From positions 62,001-126,000 of the forward strand of contig NZ_JAMBOV010000006.1 of the NCBI RefSeq assembly GCF_023715745.1: a stretch of DNA of 64,000 bases, written 5' to 3'. Positions 36,075-43,288 of the stretch are shown here, piece after piece. The first letter of the stretch is position 1; each line of letters begins with the position of its first letter. The position numbers and the translations under genes were made by a program. The DNA comes from Microbacterium oleivorans (GTDB lineage Bacteria; Actinomycetota; Actinomycetes; Actinomycetales; Microbacteriaceae). The notes beneath the pieces were generated by a model. It worked only from the letters and a program-made list of their open reading frames with translations. It had not been told where the DNA came from and searched no databases.

Positions 36075-36652
36075 GCGACGACGACCCCTCGACCCTCGAC
36101 TGCGGTCGCACCATCGACGAGCTCAGCAGCTACGTCGAAGCCGGCCGCCTGCCGCGTGATCCGCACATCGAGTCCTGCCCGGACTGCCTCAACGCCGTCG
36201 AAGCGCTCGAGCGCGTGGGACAGCTCTCGCGCGACCTCGTCGCCGACGATGCCGAACGGATGCCGCGGCCGCCCGAGAGCTGGTTCGAAGGCATCCTCTC
36301 CGTCATCCACTCCGAGCTGCGGGCCGGCCGGAGCTTCCCGATCCACCACCCGGACCCGCGCGTGACGATCACTGTGACCGAGGGTGCCGTGCGCTCCCTC
36401 GTGCGTTCACGCGCGGACTCCCTCGACGGGATCTACCTCGGGCGCACGGAGATCATCGGGGATGCCGAGACGCCAGGCGCACCCGTCCGGATCGACCTGA
36501 CCGCGTCCGTGGCGTGGGGGCGGTCGATCCCCGAGCTGACCGCTTCGCTCCGCGAACTCGTCTACCGCGTGCTCGCCGAGCACACCGAGCTCAACGTCAC
36601 CGCTGTCAACGTCGCCGTCGAGGAGCTCCACGGCACAGAAGGGGAGGAGTGA
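36071..36652 (+). CDS. ZAS-like anti-sigma domain fused to an Asp23-like domain
   Basis: 193 residues. The N-terminal 40 residues carry Cys11, His32, Cys36 and Cys39 in the order C-x20-H-x3-C-x2-C (HIESCPDC), the zinc motif of ZAS anti-sigma factors that hold ECF sigma factors until redox or other stress. Residues from about 85 resemble the Asp23/Gls24 family: RVTITVTEGAVRSLVRSRADSL, VRIDLTASVAWGRSIPEL and LRELVYRVLAEHTELNVTAV. There is no membrane segment. ATG 36071 overlaps the sigma stop, the usual layout for a sigma/anti-sigma pair. The anti-sigma role is inference from motif and position. Confidence 0.75.
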   Translation: MSDDDPSTLDCGRTIDELSSYVEAGRLPRDPHIESCPDCLNAVEALERVGQLSRDLVADDAERMPRPPESWFEGILSVIHSELRAGRSFPIHHPDPRVTITVTEGAVRSLVRSRADSLDGIYLGRTEIIGDAETPGAPVRIDLTASVAWGRSIPELTASLRELVYRVLAEHTELNVTAVNVAVEELHGTEGEE

Positions 36653-36654
36653 GC

Positions 36655-36969
36655 ATGTCCGAGCCGCTCGCCGACCAGCCCGACCTCGTCGCCCGCGTCC
36701 GTGCGGTCGACGGCGTGACCGATGTCTACTCGCCGCGATCTGCGGTCGGCCGCATCCCGGGCCTCATCGCCGCCGCGGCAGGCAGAGCCGACGACCGGAT
36801 GGCGGAGGTCGCGGTGACGGTCCGCGACGGGGTGCCGCTGGTCGCCGCACGCATCGCGACCGCGTCTCAGGACAGCACCCCCGACGCCGCCCGTCGGGTC
36901 GCGGACGCGCTCCTGGCGAACACTCCCGACGACGCCCGCATCAGCATCCAGATCGCCCGTATCCACTGA
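36655..36969 (+). CDS. Small Asp23-island protein of unknown function
   Basis: 104 residues, start ATG 36655 with GGGGAGGAG 6 bases upstream. The alternating strands and helix (VTDVYSPRSAVGRIPGLIA, AEVAVTVRDGVPLVAARIATA, ARRVADALLANTPDDARI, SIQIARIH) resemble a stripped Asp23-like fold, but no family assignment is certain. It lies between the ZAS/Asp23 fusion and a terminator-like stem before the main Asp23 gene, so it belongs to the sigma-factor segment of the island. Confidence 0.7.
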   Translation: MSEPLADQPDLVARVRAVDGVTDVYSPRSAVGRIPGLIAAAAGRADDRMAEVAVTVRDGVPLVAARIATASQDSTPDAARRVADALLANTPDDARISIQIARIH

Positions 36970-36980
36970 CCGCGGAACCC

Positions 36981-37005
36981 GTTCGAAGATTTTCCGAACT
37001 TTTTT
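36981..37005 (+). terminator. AT-rich stem-loop with T-run, possible attenuator
   Basis: GTTCG and CGAAC (36995-36999) form a 5-bp stem with a 9-base loop followed by six Ts (37000-37005). The stem is weak, so it would terminate only partly. It separates the sigma/anti-sigma part of the island from the Asp23 part, and a possible separate promoter (TTGTGA at 37004, TTATGT at 37032) follows at once. Confidence 0.4.
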
Positions 37006-37108
37006 GTGACGAATCGGGACGCCCGGCCCTCTTATGTACGAGGCCGACGACAGCGGCCCACGACGCACCGCGAGGGCGTCGCCAGATCGTTTGAGAAAGA
37101 GGAGAATC

Positions 37109-37582
37109 ATGGCCACCGAGACCACCAAGACCACCGCTCCCGTCACCCCGGGTGCCGGTCGTGTGGACCGCACGACGCCCGCGATCGACGAGACCTCGTC
37201 CGCCACGAACGGCACCACGGTCATCGCCGACGGCGTCGTCGCCAAGGTCGCCGGCATCGCCGCCCGTGAGATCCCCGGAGTCCACGCCCTCGGCGGCGGC
37301 GGAGCCCGTGCGATCGGCGCGATCCGCAACGCCATCAACGCGACCGACCTCGGTCAGGGCGTGAAGGTGGAGGTCGGCGAGACGCAGGCGGCCGTCGACC
37401 TCACCATCGTCGTGGAGTACCCGACGCCGGTCCACCAGGTCGCCGCTCAGGTCCGCGACGCGGTCGCCGGCGCCATCACCCGCCTCGTCGGACTCGAGGT
37501 CGTCGAGGTCAACGTGACCGTCGACGACGTCCACATCCCGGGTGACGAGGACGAGGAGCACGAGGAGTCCCGCGTCTCATGA
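37109..37582 (+). CDS. Asp23/Gls24 family envelope-stress protein
   Basis: 157 residues. A Thr/Pro-rich disordered N-terminus of about 30 residues precedes the Asp23 core: TVIADGVVAKVAGIAAREIP, GVHALGGGGARAIGAI, VKVEVGETQAAVDLTIVVEY, VHQVAAQVRDAVAGAITRLV and VEVNVTVDDVHI, then an acidic tail (DEDEEHEE). In Staphylococcus, Asp23 sits at the membrane bound to AmaP and responds to alkaline and cell-wall stress. AmaP-like and DUF2273 partners follow here. ATG 37109 has AAAGAGGAG upstream; the longer upstream frame lacks support. Confidence 0.93.
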   Translation: MATETTKTTAPVTPGAGRVDRTTPAIDETSSATNGTTVIADGVVAKVAGIAAREIPGVHALGGGGARAIGAIRNAINATDLGQGVKVEVGETQAAVDLTIVVEYPTPVHQVAAQVRDAVAGAITRLVGLEVVEVNVTVDDVHIPGDEDEEHEESRVS

Positions 37583-37767
37583 GTGCCACGATGAAGGGCG
37601 CCGTCCTGGGCGCCGTACTCGCTGTCGCTGCTCTCATTTTCGGGTTCTGGGGCTTCCTGCTCGTGGGCCTGTTCATGGCGATCGGCGCCGTGATCGGACG
37701 CGTCGCGTCCGGCCAGCTCGATCTGCGGGCCGTGACGGACGCCTTCACGGGACGGCGTACGTCCTGA
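37579..37767 (+). CDS. DUF2273-like small membrane protein
   Basis: 62 residues. Two helices, MKGAVLGAVLAVAALIFGFW and GFLLVGLFMAIGAVIGRVA, then a short cytosolic tail (SGQLDLRAVTDAFTGRR). DUF2273 proteins regularly accompany Asp23 genes and are thought to help anchor the Asp23 network at the membrane. It is coupled on both sides: ATGA with the Asp23 gene, and its stop overlaps the next ATG by one base. Confidence 0.85.
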   Translation: MSATMKGAVLGAVLAVAALIFGFWGFLLVGLFMAIGAVIGRVASGQLDLRAVTDAFTGRRTS

Positions 37768-38162
37768 TGCGCATCGACACCGACGGAACCGCGGTCGGCG
37801 GGTCCTCGCGACCCGCCGCCGCGGAGCCCGGCGTCGCCGGCCGTACAGATGTCGCCGAGCGTGTGCTCGTCGGCATCGCACGGGCGGTGTCCGCCGATGT
37901 CATCGGCGTCCCGCGGGGCAAGGTTTCCGTGGGTGTCGCCGATCGACGGGACGGCATGGCTCTGAAGGTCTCGAGTCCGCTGCCGGTCCCCGACCTCGAT
38001 GACGTCGACGCGGTGCGCAGCACCGTCCCCGTCCTCGAGCGCGCCGCGCAGATGCAGGAGCAGCTGCGCGACCGACTGACCCACCTCCTCGGGCGTGACG
38101 TCGCCCGGGTGGACATCACCGTGACAGGTGCCCTGACACCGGAAAGGAAGCGTGTGCGATGA
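37767..38162 (+). CDS. Asp23-like alpha/beta protein
   Basis: 131 residues, with a Gly/Ser/Pro-rich N-terminus and a core ERVLVGIARAVSADVIGV, KVSVGVADRRDGMALKVSS, then a helix (LERAAQMQEQLRDRLTHLLG) and a final strand RVDITVTGAL. The strand-helix-strand order and the closing DITVTG resemble Asp23 domains, so it is likely a divergent paralogue, without proof of function. No signal peptide. Start ATG 37767 overlaps the DUF2273 stop, and its own stop overlaps the DUF6286 gene. Confidence 0.75.
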   Translation: MRIDTDGTAVGGSSRPAAAEPGVAGRTDVAERVLVGIARAVSADVIGVPRGKVSVGVADRRDGMALKVSSPLPVPDLDDVDAVRSTVPVLERAAQMQEQLRDRLTHLLGRDVARVDITVTGALTPERKRVR

Positions 38163-38743
38163 CCACTCCTGTGCTGCGTCGCGTCGTACGCCGCGAGACC
38201 CACTCGCCGCGCAGCGTCGCCTTCGCACTCGTCGTCCTGCTGGCCGTCCTGGCGTCCCTGTACGTCGCGGTCGAACTGATCCTCGCGCTCGCCGCGCTGC
38301 CGCCCCTCCTGGTCCGGCCCATGGTGGCGCTGGAATGGGTCGCCGCCGTGCCGACCGACGTCCCCGTCGCTGCCGCCGTGGCAGGCGGACTGGTCGTCGC
38401 CGCGCTGGGTGTGTGGCTGCTCGTCCTCGCTCTCGCACCGGGACGACTGTCCAAGCACGAAGTGGATGCCGGGGGCCGTGCCGCGGTCATCGACAACGGT
38501 GTGCTCGCGTCCTCGCTCGCCCAGCGGGTGAGCGACGAGACCGGCCTCGCCCGCGACCGCGTGACGGTCGGCGTGGCCCACCGCAGCATCGACGTCACCG
38601 TCCGGCCGGGAGCCGGCATCCCGATCGACAAGGGCCACCTGGAGTCGGTCACCGCAGCGGAGATCGCCGCGGTGAAGCTCGCCCGTCCCGTCCGCACCCG
38701 CGTTCGCATCGAACGCTCCGACGAAGAGGAGAAGTCGGCATGA
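38159..38743 (+). CDS. DUF6286-type membrane protein of the Asp23 island
   Basis: 194 residues. Two membrane helices (VAFALVVLLAVLASLYVAV and AAAVAGGLVVAALGVWLLVL) are separated by a short extracytoplasmic segment. A C-terminal soluble domain follows, AAVIDNGVLASSLAQRVSDE, RVTVGVAHRSIDVTVRPGAG and VKLARPVRTRVRIE, similar in shape to AmaP and DUF6286 proteins. The family usually occurs with Asp23. Start and stop overlap neighbouring genes by 4 bases. Confidence 0.82.
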   Translation: MTTPVLRRVVRRETHSPRSVAFALVVLLAVLASLYVAVELILALAALPPLLVRPMVALEWVAAVPTDVPVAAAVAGGLVVAALGVWLLVLALAPGRLSKHEVDAGGRAAVIDNGVLASSLAQRVSDETGLARDRVTVGVAHRSIDVTVRPGAGIPIDKGHLESVTAAEIAAVKLARPVRTRVRIERSDEEEKSA

Positions 38744-39354
38744 ACGACACCAATCGTGCGCTGAACCGCACCCTGCTCTTCCTCGTCGGGCTCGTGCTCC
38801 TCATCGCCGGGGGTGCCGCGGCCACCGCCGCCGCGATTCCCGCAGTCGGCGGGGTCTGGACATCGTCCGGCTCCACCGTGGCCGCTGCGTTGCGCTCGTC
38901 GGGCGACGCGACCGCGATCGGCGGGACGACCCTCAGCTGGGCGGTCATCGGCGCGACCGCAGTCGCCGTGCTCGTCGCGGTGATCCTGATCGCCGCGATG
39001 ACCACCCTCGTCAGCCGCCGCTCGAAGACGGTGCTCCGCTCGAGCGGGGCGCAGAACCCGCTCGGCCGGGTGACGGTCACCGAGTCGTTCGCCGCCGACG
39101 CGGTGAAGAACTCGCTGAGCCGGCAGGACGACGTGGTGGCTGCGTCGGTCACGGCGCACACGGTCAAGGACGAACCGGTCCTCCACGTGAGCGTCACCGC
39201 GCGTCAGGGCGCCGACCCCCGCCGCATCGTCGATCACGTCGACCGTCTCGTCGATGGCCTCGCCGCCGTCACGGGCACCGACACCCCCGCCTTCGTCTCC
39301 GTCCACGGCGGTCTGCGCAGCAGGCTCGCCTCGGACGCACCTCGGGTCAGCTGA
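38740..39354 (+). CDS. AmaP-like membrane anchor protein
   Basis: 204 residues. Two helices (LLFLVGLVLLIAGGAAATAA and SWAVIGATAVAVLVAVILIA) separated by about 50 residues, then a cytosolic domain with VTVTESFAADAVKNSLSRQD, SVTAHTVKDEPVLHVSVTA and RRIVDHVDRLVDGLAAVTG. This matches the outline of AmaP, the membrane anchor for Asp23 in Staphylococcus. It resembles the preceding DUF6286 protein in architecture, suggesting an ancient duplication or a paired anchor. It is the last gene of the tightly coupled block. Confidence 0.8.
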   Translation: MNDTNRALNRTLLFLVGLVLLIAGGAAATAAAIPAVGGVWTSSGSTVAAALRSSGDATAIGGTTLSWAVIGATAVAVLVAVILIAAMTTLVSRRSKTVLRSSGAQNPLGRVTVTESFAADAVKNSLSRQDDVVAASVTAHTVKDEPVLHVSVTARQGADPRRIVDHVDRLVDGLAAVTGTDTPAFVSVHGGLRSRLASDAPRVS

Positions 39355-39414
39355 CCCCCATCCACACCTCGAACCAGGCACCGGTTCACCCACCCACACA
39401 GAAGGGAGACCCTC

Positions 39415-39591
39415 ATGGGACTCGACGACAAGATCAAGAACGCGGCTCAGGACATCGCCGGCAAGGCGAAGGAAGCCATCGGCAAGGCCACTGATAACGA
39501 CAAGCTCGTTGCGGAGGGCAAGGCCGACCAGACGAAGGCCGACGCCAAGAAGGCCGGAGAGAACGTGAAGGACGCCTTCAAGAAGGACTGA
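39415..39591 (+). CDS. CsbD-family stress protein
   Basis: 58 residues, very hydrophilic and Lys/Ala-rich (KIKNAAQDIAGKAKEAIGKA, KADQTKADAKKAGENVKDAF). Length and sequence fit the CsbD family, small general-stress proteins often controlled by alternative sigma factors. ATG 39415 follows GAAGGGAG. It lies 60 bases after the AmaP-like gene and before a terminator, so it probably closes the stress island. Confidence 0.9.
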   Translation: MGLDDKIKNAAQDIAGKAKEAIGKATDNDKLVAEGKADQTKADAKKAGENVKDAFKKD

Positions 39592-39633
39592 CCTTCACCG
39601 GCCTCGCGCGATTCGGGCAGCGCGAGTCTGCGG

Positions 39634-39655
39634 GGAGCACGTGGGGGCGTGCTCC
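39634..39655. terminator. Hairpin terminator between the stress island and efeB
   Basis: GGAGCACG / CGTGCTCC, 8-bp stem with a 6-base G-rich loop, 43 bases after csbD and 34 bases past the efeB stop in the convergent direction. Confidence 0.6.
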
Positions 39656-39688
39656 TCGCCCTACCGTGTGCGGAGCTGTTCTCCTCGA

Positions 39689-40984
39689 TCAGGCGAACAG
39701 CTCCGCACCGGCGTATGACCCCGCGCCCACGCCGCGGGGGATCGCCCAGACCCCCGATGCGACGTGACGCACGTACTCGTTCATGAGATCCGTCGACAGT
39801 GCCCGCTGCAGTGCGATGAACTGCTCCGGGGAGCGCTGGTACGACAGGAAGAAGAGCCCCGCGTCCAACCGGCCGAGGTCGGTGTTGCCGTCGACGTAGT
39901 TGTAGCCCCGCCGCAGGATCCGGACGCCGCCGTTCATATCCGGATGCGCAAGGCGCACGTGGGATGTCGCGTCGATGGCGGGGGAGCCGGCGGCATCCCG
40001 CTTTCTGAAGTCGGGCGCCGTCGTCTCGGTGCCGCCGGAGAGCGGGGCCCCCTCGGACTTGTCGCGCCCGATGATCCGCTGCTGCTCCGAGAGGCGCACG
40101 CGGTCCCACGTCTCGATGAGCATCGCGATCTTCCGCGCCACGAGATACGACCCACCGGCGAGCCAGGCGGGTTCGTCCTCGTCTCCGACCCAGACGTGCT
40201 CGGCGAGAGCCTCCGTGTCGTCCGCGAGGATGTTCGCGGTGCCGTCCTTGAACCCGAAGAGGTTCCGCGGTGTCGTCTGCGCAGCGGTCGTCTTCGACGT
40301 CTTGCCGAACCCCAGCTGCGACCAACGCAGGCGGGCGCGGCCGAACGCGATGCGACTGAGGTTCCGGACCGCGTGGACGGCGACCTGCGGATCGTCGGCG
40401 CACGCCTGGACACACAGGTCGCCGTTCGACCGCGCCGGGTCCAGGTCGTCGCCGAGGAACGCGGGCAGCTTCGCGAGCCCCGTCGGGCGCAGCGACGCGA
40501 GGCCGTACCGGTCGGCCCCGTCCGCGGCCTCGAAGAGGGTGGGGCCGAATCCGAAGGTGATGGTGAGAGCGGATGCGGGCAGCCCCAGCGCCTCGCCGGT
40601 GTCATCGGGCGGCGCCTCGGGGGATCCGCCGACTGCCCCGGTCGCGCTGACCTCGAGTCCCTGCGTCATCCGGGCCGCCGCGTAGCTCCAGTCCTGCAGC
40701 AGGGACTGCAGGTCGGCTCGATCTGCGCCTTCCATCATGTCGAAGGACGCGAAGTGCAGGTGATCCTGCACGGGGGTCGTGATGCCGGCCTGATGCTCCC
40801 CGAAGAAGGGGTGGACAGGACCTCCGGCTGCGCCGGCGCGCGCGATCGAGTTCGCGGCCCACGCTCCGCCGCCGGCGCCCAGGGCGAGGCCCGCAGCGCC
40901 GACGCCCGCGGCGAGGCCGAACAGCCCCCGGCGGCTGAGTCCGGGGCGCACCGCGTCTTCGGACCCCGTCTCCTCTGCGGTCAC
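39689..40984 (-). CDS. efeB: EfeB, Tat-exported DyP-type haem peroxidase of the ferrous-iron system
   Basis: 431 residues. The twin-Arg signal SRRGLFGLAAGVGAAG is followed by a cleavage region after AWAANS, indicating folded export. DyP family marks: LCVQACADDPQVAVHAVRNL, the GFKDGTAN motif with catalytic Asp, WVGDEDEPAWLAGGSYLVAR, and the haem-binding region RRGYNYVDGNTDLGRLDAGL. In EfeUOB it is thought to oxidise ferrous iron or act on haem on the outer face of the membrane. GTG 40984 overlaps the efeO stop (GTGA). Last gene of the operon. Confidence 0.95.
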   Translation of the reverse strand: MTAEETGSEDAVRPGLSRRGLFGLAAGVGAAGLALGAGGGAWAANSIARAGAAGGPVHPFFGEHQAGITTPVQDHLHFASFDMMEGADRADLQSLLQDWSYAAARMTQGLEVSATGAVGGSPEAPPDDTGEALGLPASALTITFGFGPTLFEAADGADRYGLASLRPTGLAKLPAFLGDDLDPARSNGDLCVQACADDPQVAVHAVRNLSRIAFGRARLRWSQLGFGKTSKTTAAQTTPRNLFGFKDGTANILADDTEALAEHVWVGDEDEPAWLAGGSYLVARKIAMLIETWDRVRLSEQQRIIGRDKSEGAPLSGGTETTAPDFRKRDAAGSPAIDATSHVRLAHPDMNGGVRILRRGYNYVDGNTDLGRLDAGLFFLSYQRSPEQFIALQRALSTDLMNEYVRHVASGVWAIPRGVGAGSYAGAELFA

Positions 40985-42210
40985 TGCAGGACGGTGGCGG
41001 TCAGCCGCGACAGCGGTTCGGCGAGCGCGTTGAGAAGGTCCGTCAGCGTGCGCTTGTCGTCGTCGGTCAGTGTGCGATAGGCGACGAACCCCTTCGTCAG
41101 GGAGCCGTGTTCGGCCAGAGCCGCCTCGAGGTCGTCGTAGCGGCCGGTGATCTCCGTCGCGAGCGCTGCGCCGTCCGAGCCGGTGGCGGCAGTGAGCTCC
41201 TCGACGAGCGAGAAGGCCATCTTCGAGCCCTCGACGTTGGCCGCGAAGTCCGACAGGTCGGTGCCCGACCACCAGTCCTCCTCACCCGTGATCTTGCCGG
41301 TCGCGACCTCGTCCAAGAGGGCGATGGCTCCGTTGGAGATCCCCGCCACACCCTGTGCGTCGAGCGCCTGCTGGAACGCGTCGGAGTGCACGTAGTCGTT
41401 CAGCTCGGCCACGTCGGCGATGAGCTGGTCGCCGAACGCAGCGCGCTGCGCGTCCGTCGAGGGGGCCCAGTCCTGCCAGGCGGGGGTCTCGCCGTCGGCG
41501 TTCAGCGCATCCTTCTCCGGCACCCAGAGGTCCTTCTCGATGCGGTGGAAGCCGGTCCAGTCGAGGCCCTCCGCGACGGCGTCGACCTCGCGGTAATCGA
41601 TCCGGGGGTCGAGGTCTCCGAGCGATTCCGCGACGGGCTCGATGCGCTCGTAGTACGCGCGGACCGCCGGGAACTGCGCGCGGGCCTCACCATCCTCGCC
41701 GGACTCGTAGGCGGTCACGAAGGTGTCGACGGCCGGCACGAGCTGCTCGACCTGGTCCTTGACGAAGGCCGCATAGAGGTCGACGGCCTTCGTCTTCTGC
41801 TCGGCGTCGTCGCCGGTGGCCGCGATCGCATCGCCGGTGACCGTGAAGTCCGCCCGGCCGATGCCCTCGCCGACCATCCCCGGCTTGCAGAGGGTCTTGT
41901 ACTCACCCGGCTGGGCGACCACCGTGAGCGTCCGCTCCGCCCCCGGAGCGATGTTCTCCACCTCGCCGATGATCCGCAGGCCGTCCTCGGCGAGCAGGTA
42001 GAACTCGGTCACCTGCGAGCTCTTGTTCGAGACGGTGAACGTCAGCGTGCCGCTGGTCGCCGTCGACGTCGAGATGTCGCACGACGAGTCGGTGGAGGTG
42101 ACGGTGAGCGCGTCAGCGCTCGCGACCTCGGTTTTGGCCACGCATCCCGACAGGACGACGGCGGCGAGGGCGGCGAGGGCGACGGCGGGCGCGCAGCGGG
42201 TGCGGGTCAT
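40981..42210 (-). CDS. efeO: EfeO, iron-binding lipoprotein with cupredoxin and M75 domains
   Basis: 409 residues. The signal peptide ends in the lipobox LSGC. An N-terminal cupredoxin-like domain (about 35-130) contains CDIS, FTVSNKSSQVTEFYLL and LCKPGM. A helical M75/imelysin domain follows with TGFHRIEKDLW, the HxxE metal motif of EfeO. It is thought to capture iron and pass it to EfeU. ATG 42210 has AAGGAG upstream. It overlaps both neighbours by 4 bases, in the order efeU-efeO-efeB. Confidence 0.95.
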   Translation of the reverse strand: MTRTRCAPAVALAALAAVVLSGCVAKTEVASADALTVTSTDSSCDISTSTATSGTLTFTVSNKSSQVTEFYLLAEDGLRIIGEVENIAPGAERTLTVVAQPGEYKTLCKPGMVGEGIGRADFTVTGDAIAATGDDAEQKTKAVDLYAAFVKDQVEQLVPAVDTFVTAYESGEDGEARAQFPAVRAYYERIEPVAESLGDLDPRIDYREVDAVAEGLDWTGFHRIEKDLWVPEKDALNADGETPAWQDWAPSTDAQRAAFGDQLIADVAELNDYVHSDAFQQALDAQGVAGISNGAIALLDEVATGKITGEEDWWSGTDLSDFAANVEGSKMAFSLVEELTAATGSDGAALATEITGRYDDLEAALAEHGSLTKGFVAYRTLTDDDKRTLTDLLNALAEPLSRLTATVLQ

Positions 42211-43139
42211 GATGCTCCTTGAGGTGCGGGGGTGAGGGGGCGGGCGGATGCCGCTGCCTCCGGACGACGGCGGCCTCCGACGCCGCGGACGAAGAAAGAG
42301 CCGACGACGGCCAGGTACAGCGCCCAGGCGATCACCTGCAGCCAGGTCATCTCGGGCATGAAGCCGACGGTCGCCTGCAGGATCGCGGCGAGGGTGCCTC
42401 CGGGGGCGACCTGAGCGCTCAGGTCGAACGCCCAGCCGAAGGGGAACCCGGCCCATCCGACGCCGACGCCGCCGGTCGCGGGGTCGATCGTCGCCGAGGC
42501 GCCGAAGGGACCGGGGAGGGCGCCCGCCTCCTGCAGGTCGTGGAACGCGTAGGCGAGCACCCCGGCGGCGACGACCACGAGGAAGCCGCCCGTCCAGGCG
42601 AAGAAGCGGCGGAGGTTCAGGCGTACCATCCCGCGGGCGAGCAGCCAGCCGAGCAGAGCGGCGACGGCGAGGCCGAGGAGCGCGCCGAGGAGGGCGGACG
42701 GTGCATCGCCGAAGGACTGCACCATCGACCACAGCAGGAGCGTCGTCTCGATGCCTTCGCGGGCGACCGACACGAACCCGATCGCGACGATGCCCCAGAA
42801 ACCGCTCATGGCCAGGGCGCGGTCGACACCGCCCTCGAGATGTGCCTTCATCGTCCGCGCGGTGCGCAGCATCCAGAAGATCATCCAGGTGACCATCGCG
42901 ACGGCCACGAGCGACAGGCCGCCCCCGATGAGCTCCTGAGCTTCGAAGGTGAGCGCGTACGCGCCGAAGGTGAGGACGGCGCCGATGGCGAGGGCGAGCG
43001 CGACCGCCAGCCCGACACCCGCCCAGAGTCGGGGGAGGACGTCGCGACGGCCGATCCGGGTGAGGTAGGCGACGAGGATGCCGACGACGAGGGCGGCTTC
43101 GAGGCCTTCGCGGAGGCCCATGAGGAAGGTGGCGAGCAC
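42207..43139 (-). CDS. efeU: EfeU, FTR1-family iron permease
   Basis: 310 residues with seven membrane helices. Two iron-passage motifs of the REGLE type are visible: LREGLEAALVVGI near residue 9 and AREGIETTLLL in the middle. It moves iron through the membrane together with EfeO and EfeB. ATG 43139 has AGAGAAC upstream. It is the first gene of the operon, behind a DtxR-type iron box 86 bases upstream, so repression at high iron is expected. Confidence 0.95.
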   Translation of the reverse strand: MLATFLMGLREGLEAALVVGILVAYLTRIGRRDVLPRLWAGVGLAVALALAIGAVLTFGAYALTFEAQELIGGGLSLVAVAMVTWMIFWMLRTARTMKAHLEGGVDRALAMSGFWGIVAIGFVSVAREGIETTLLLWSMVQSFGDAPSALLGALLGLAVAALLGWLLARGMVRLNLRRFFAWTGGFLVVVAAGVLAYAFHDLQEAGALPGPFGASATIDPATGGVGVGWAGFPFGWAFDLSAQVAPGGTLAAILQATVGFMPEMTWLQVIAWALYLAVVGSFFVRGVGGRRRPEAAASARPLTPAPQGAS

Positions 43140-43224
43140 GGGTTCTCTTCGGGTGTACGGAAGTGAGGCCGGTGCCCGCTGCCCCGTCGCAGCCCTCGCA
43201 GAGCCGCCCGGAGGCGAATGCGAC

Positions 43225-43243
43225 TTAGGTTAGGCGAACCTCA
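43225..43243. promoter_or_regulatory. DtxR/IdeR-type iron box upstream of efeUOB
   Basis: TTAGGTTAGGCGAACCTCA closely matches the 19-bp consensus of DtxR-family iron repressors (TTAGGTTAGSCTAACCTAA), with 16 of 19 positions in agreement. It lies between the convergent end of the regulator gene and efeU. Confidence 0.8.
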
Positions 43244-43288
43244 CCGCGTGAGCGTATACCCGAGATGCTCGGCCCTCCAAGACGGCGC

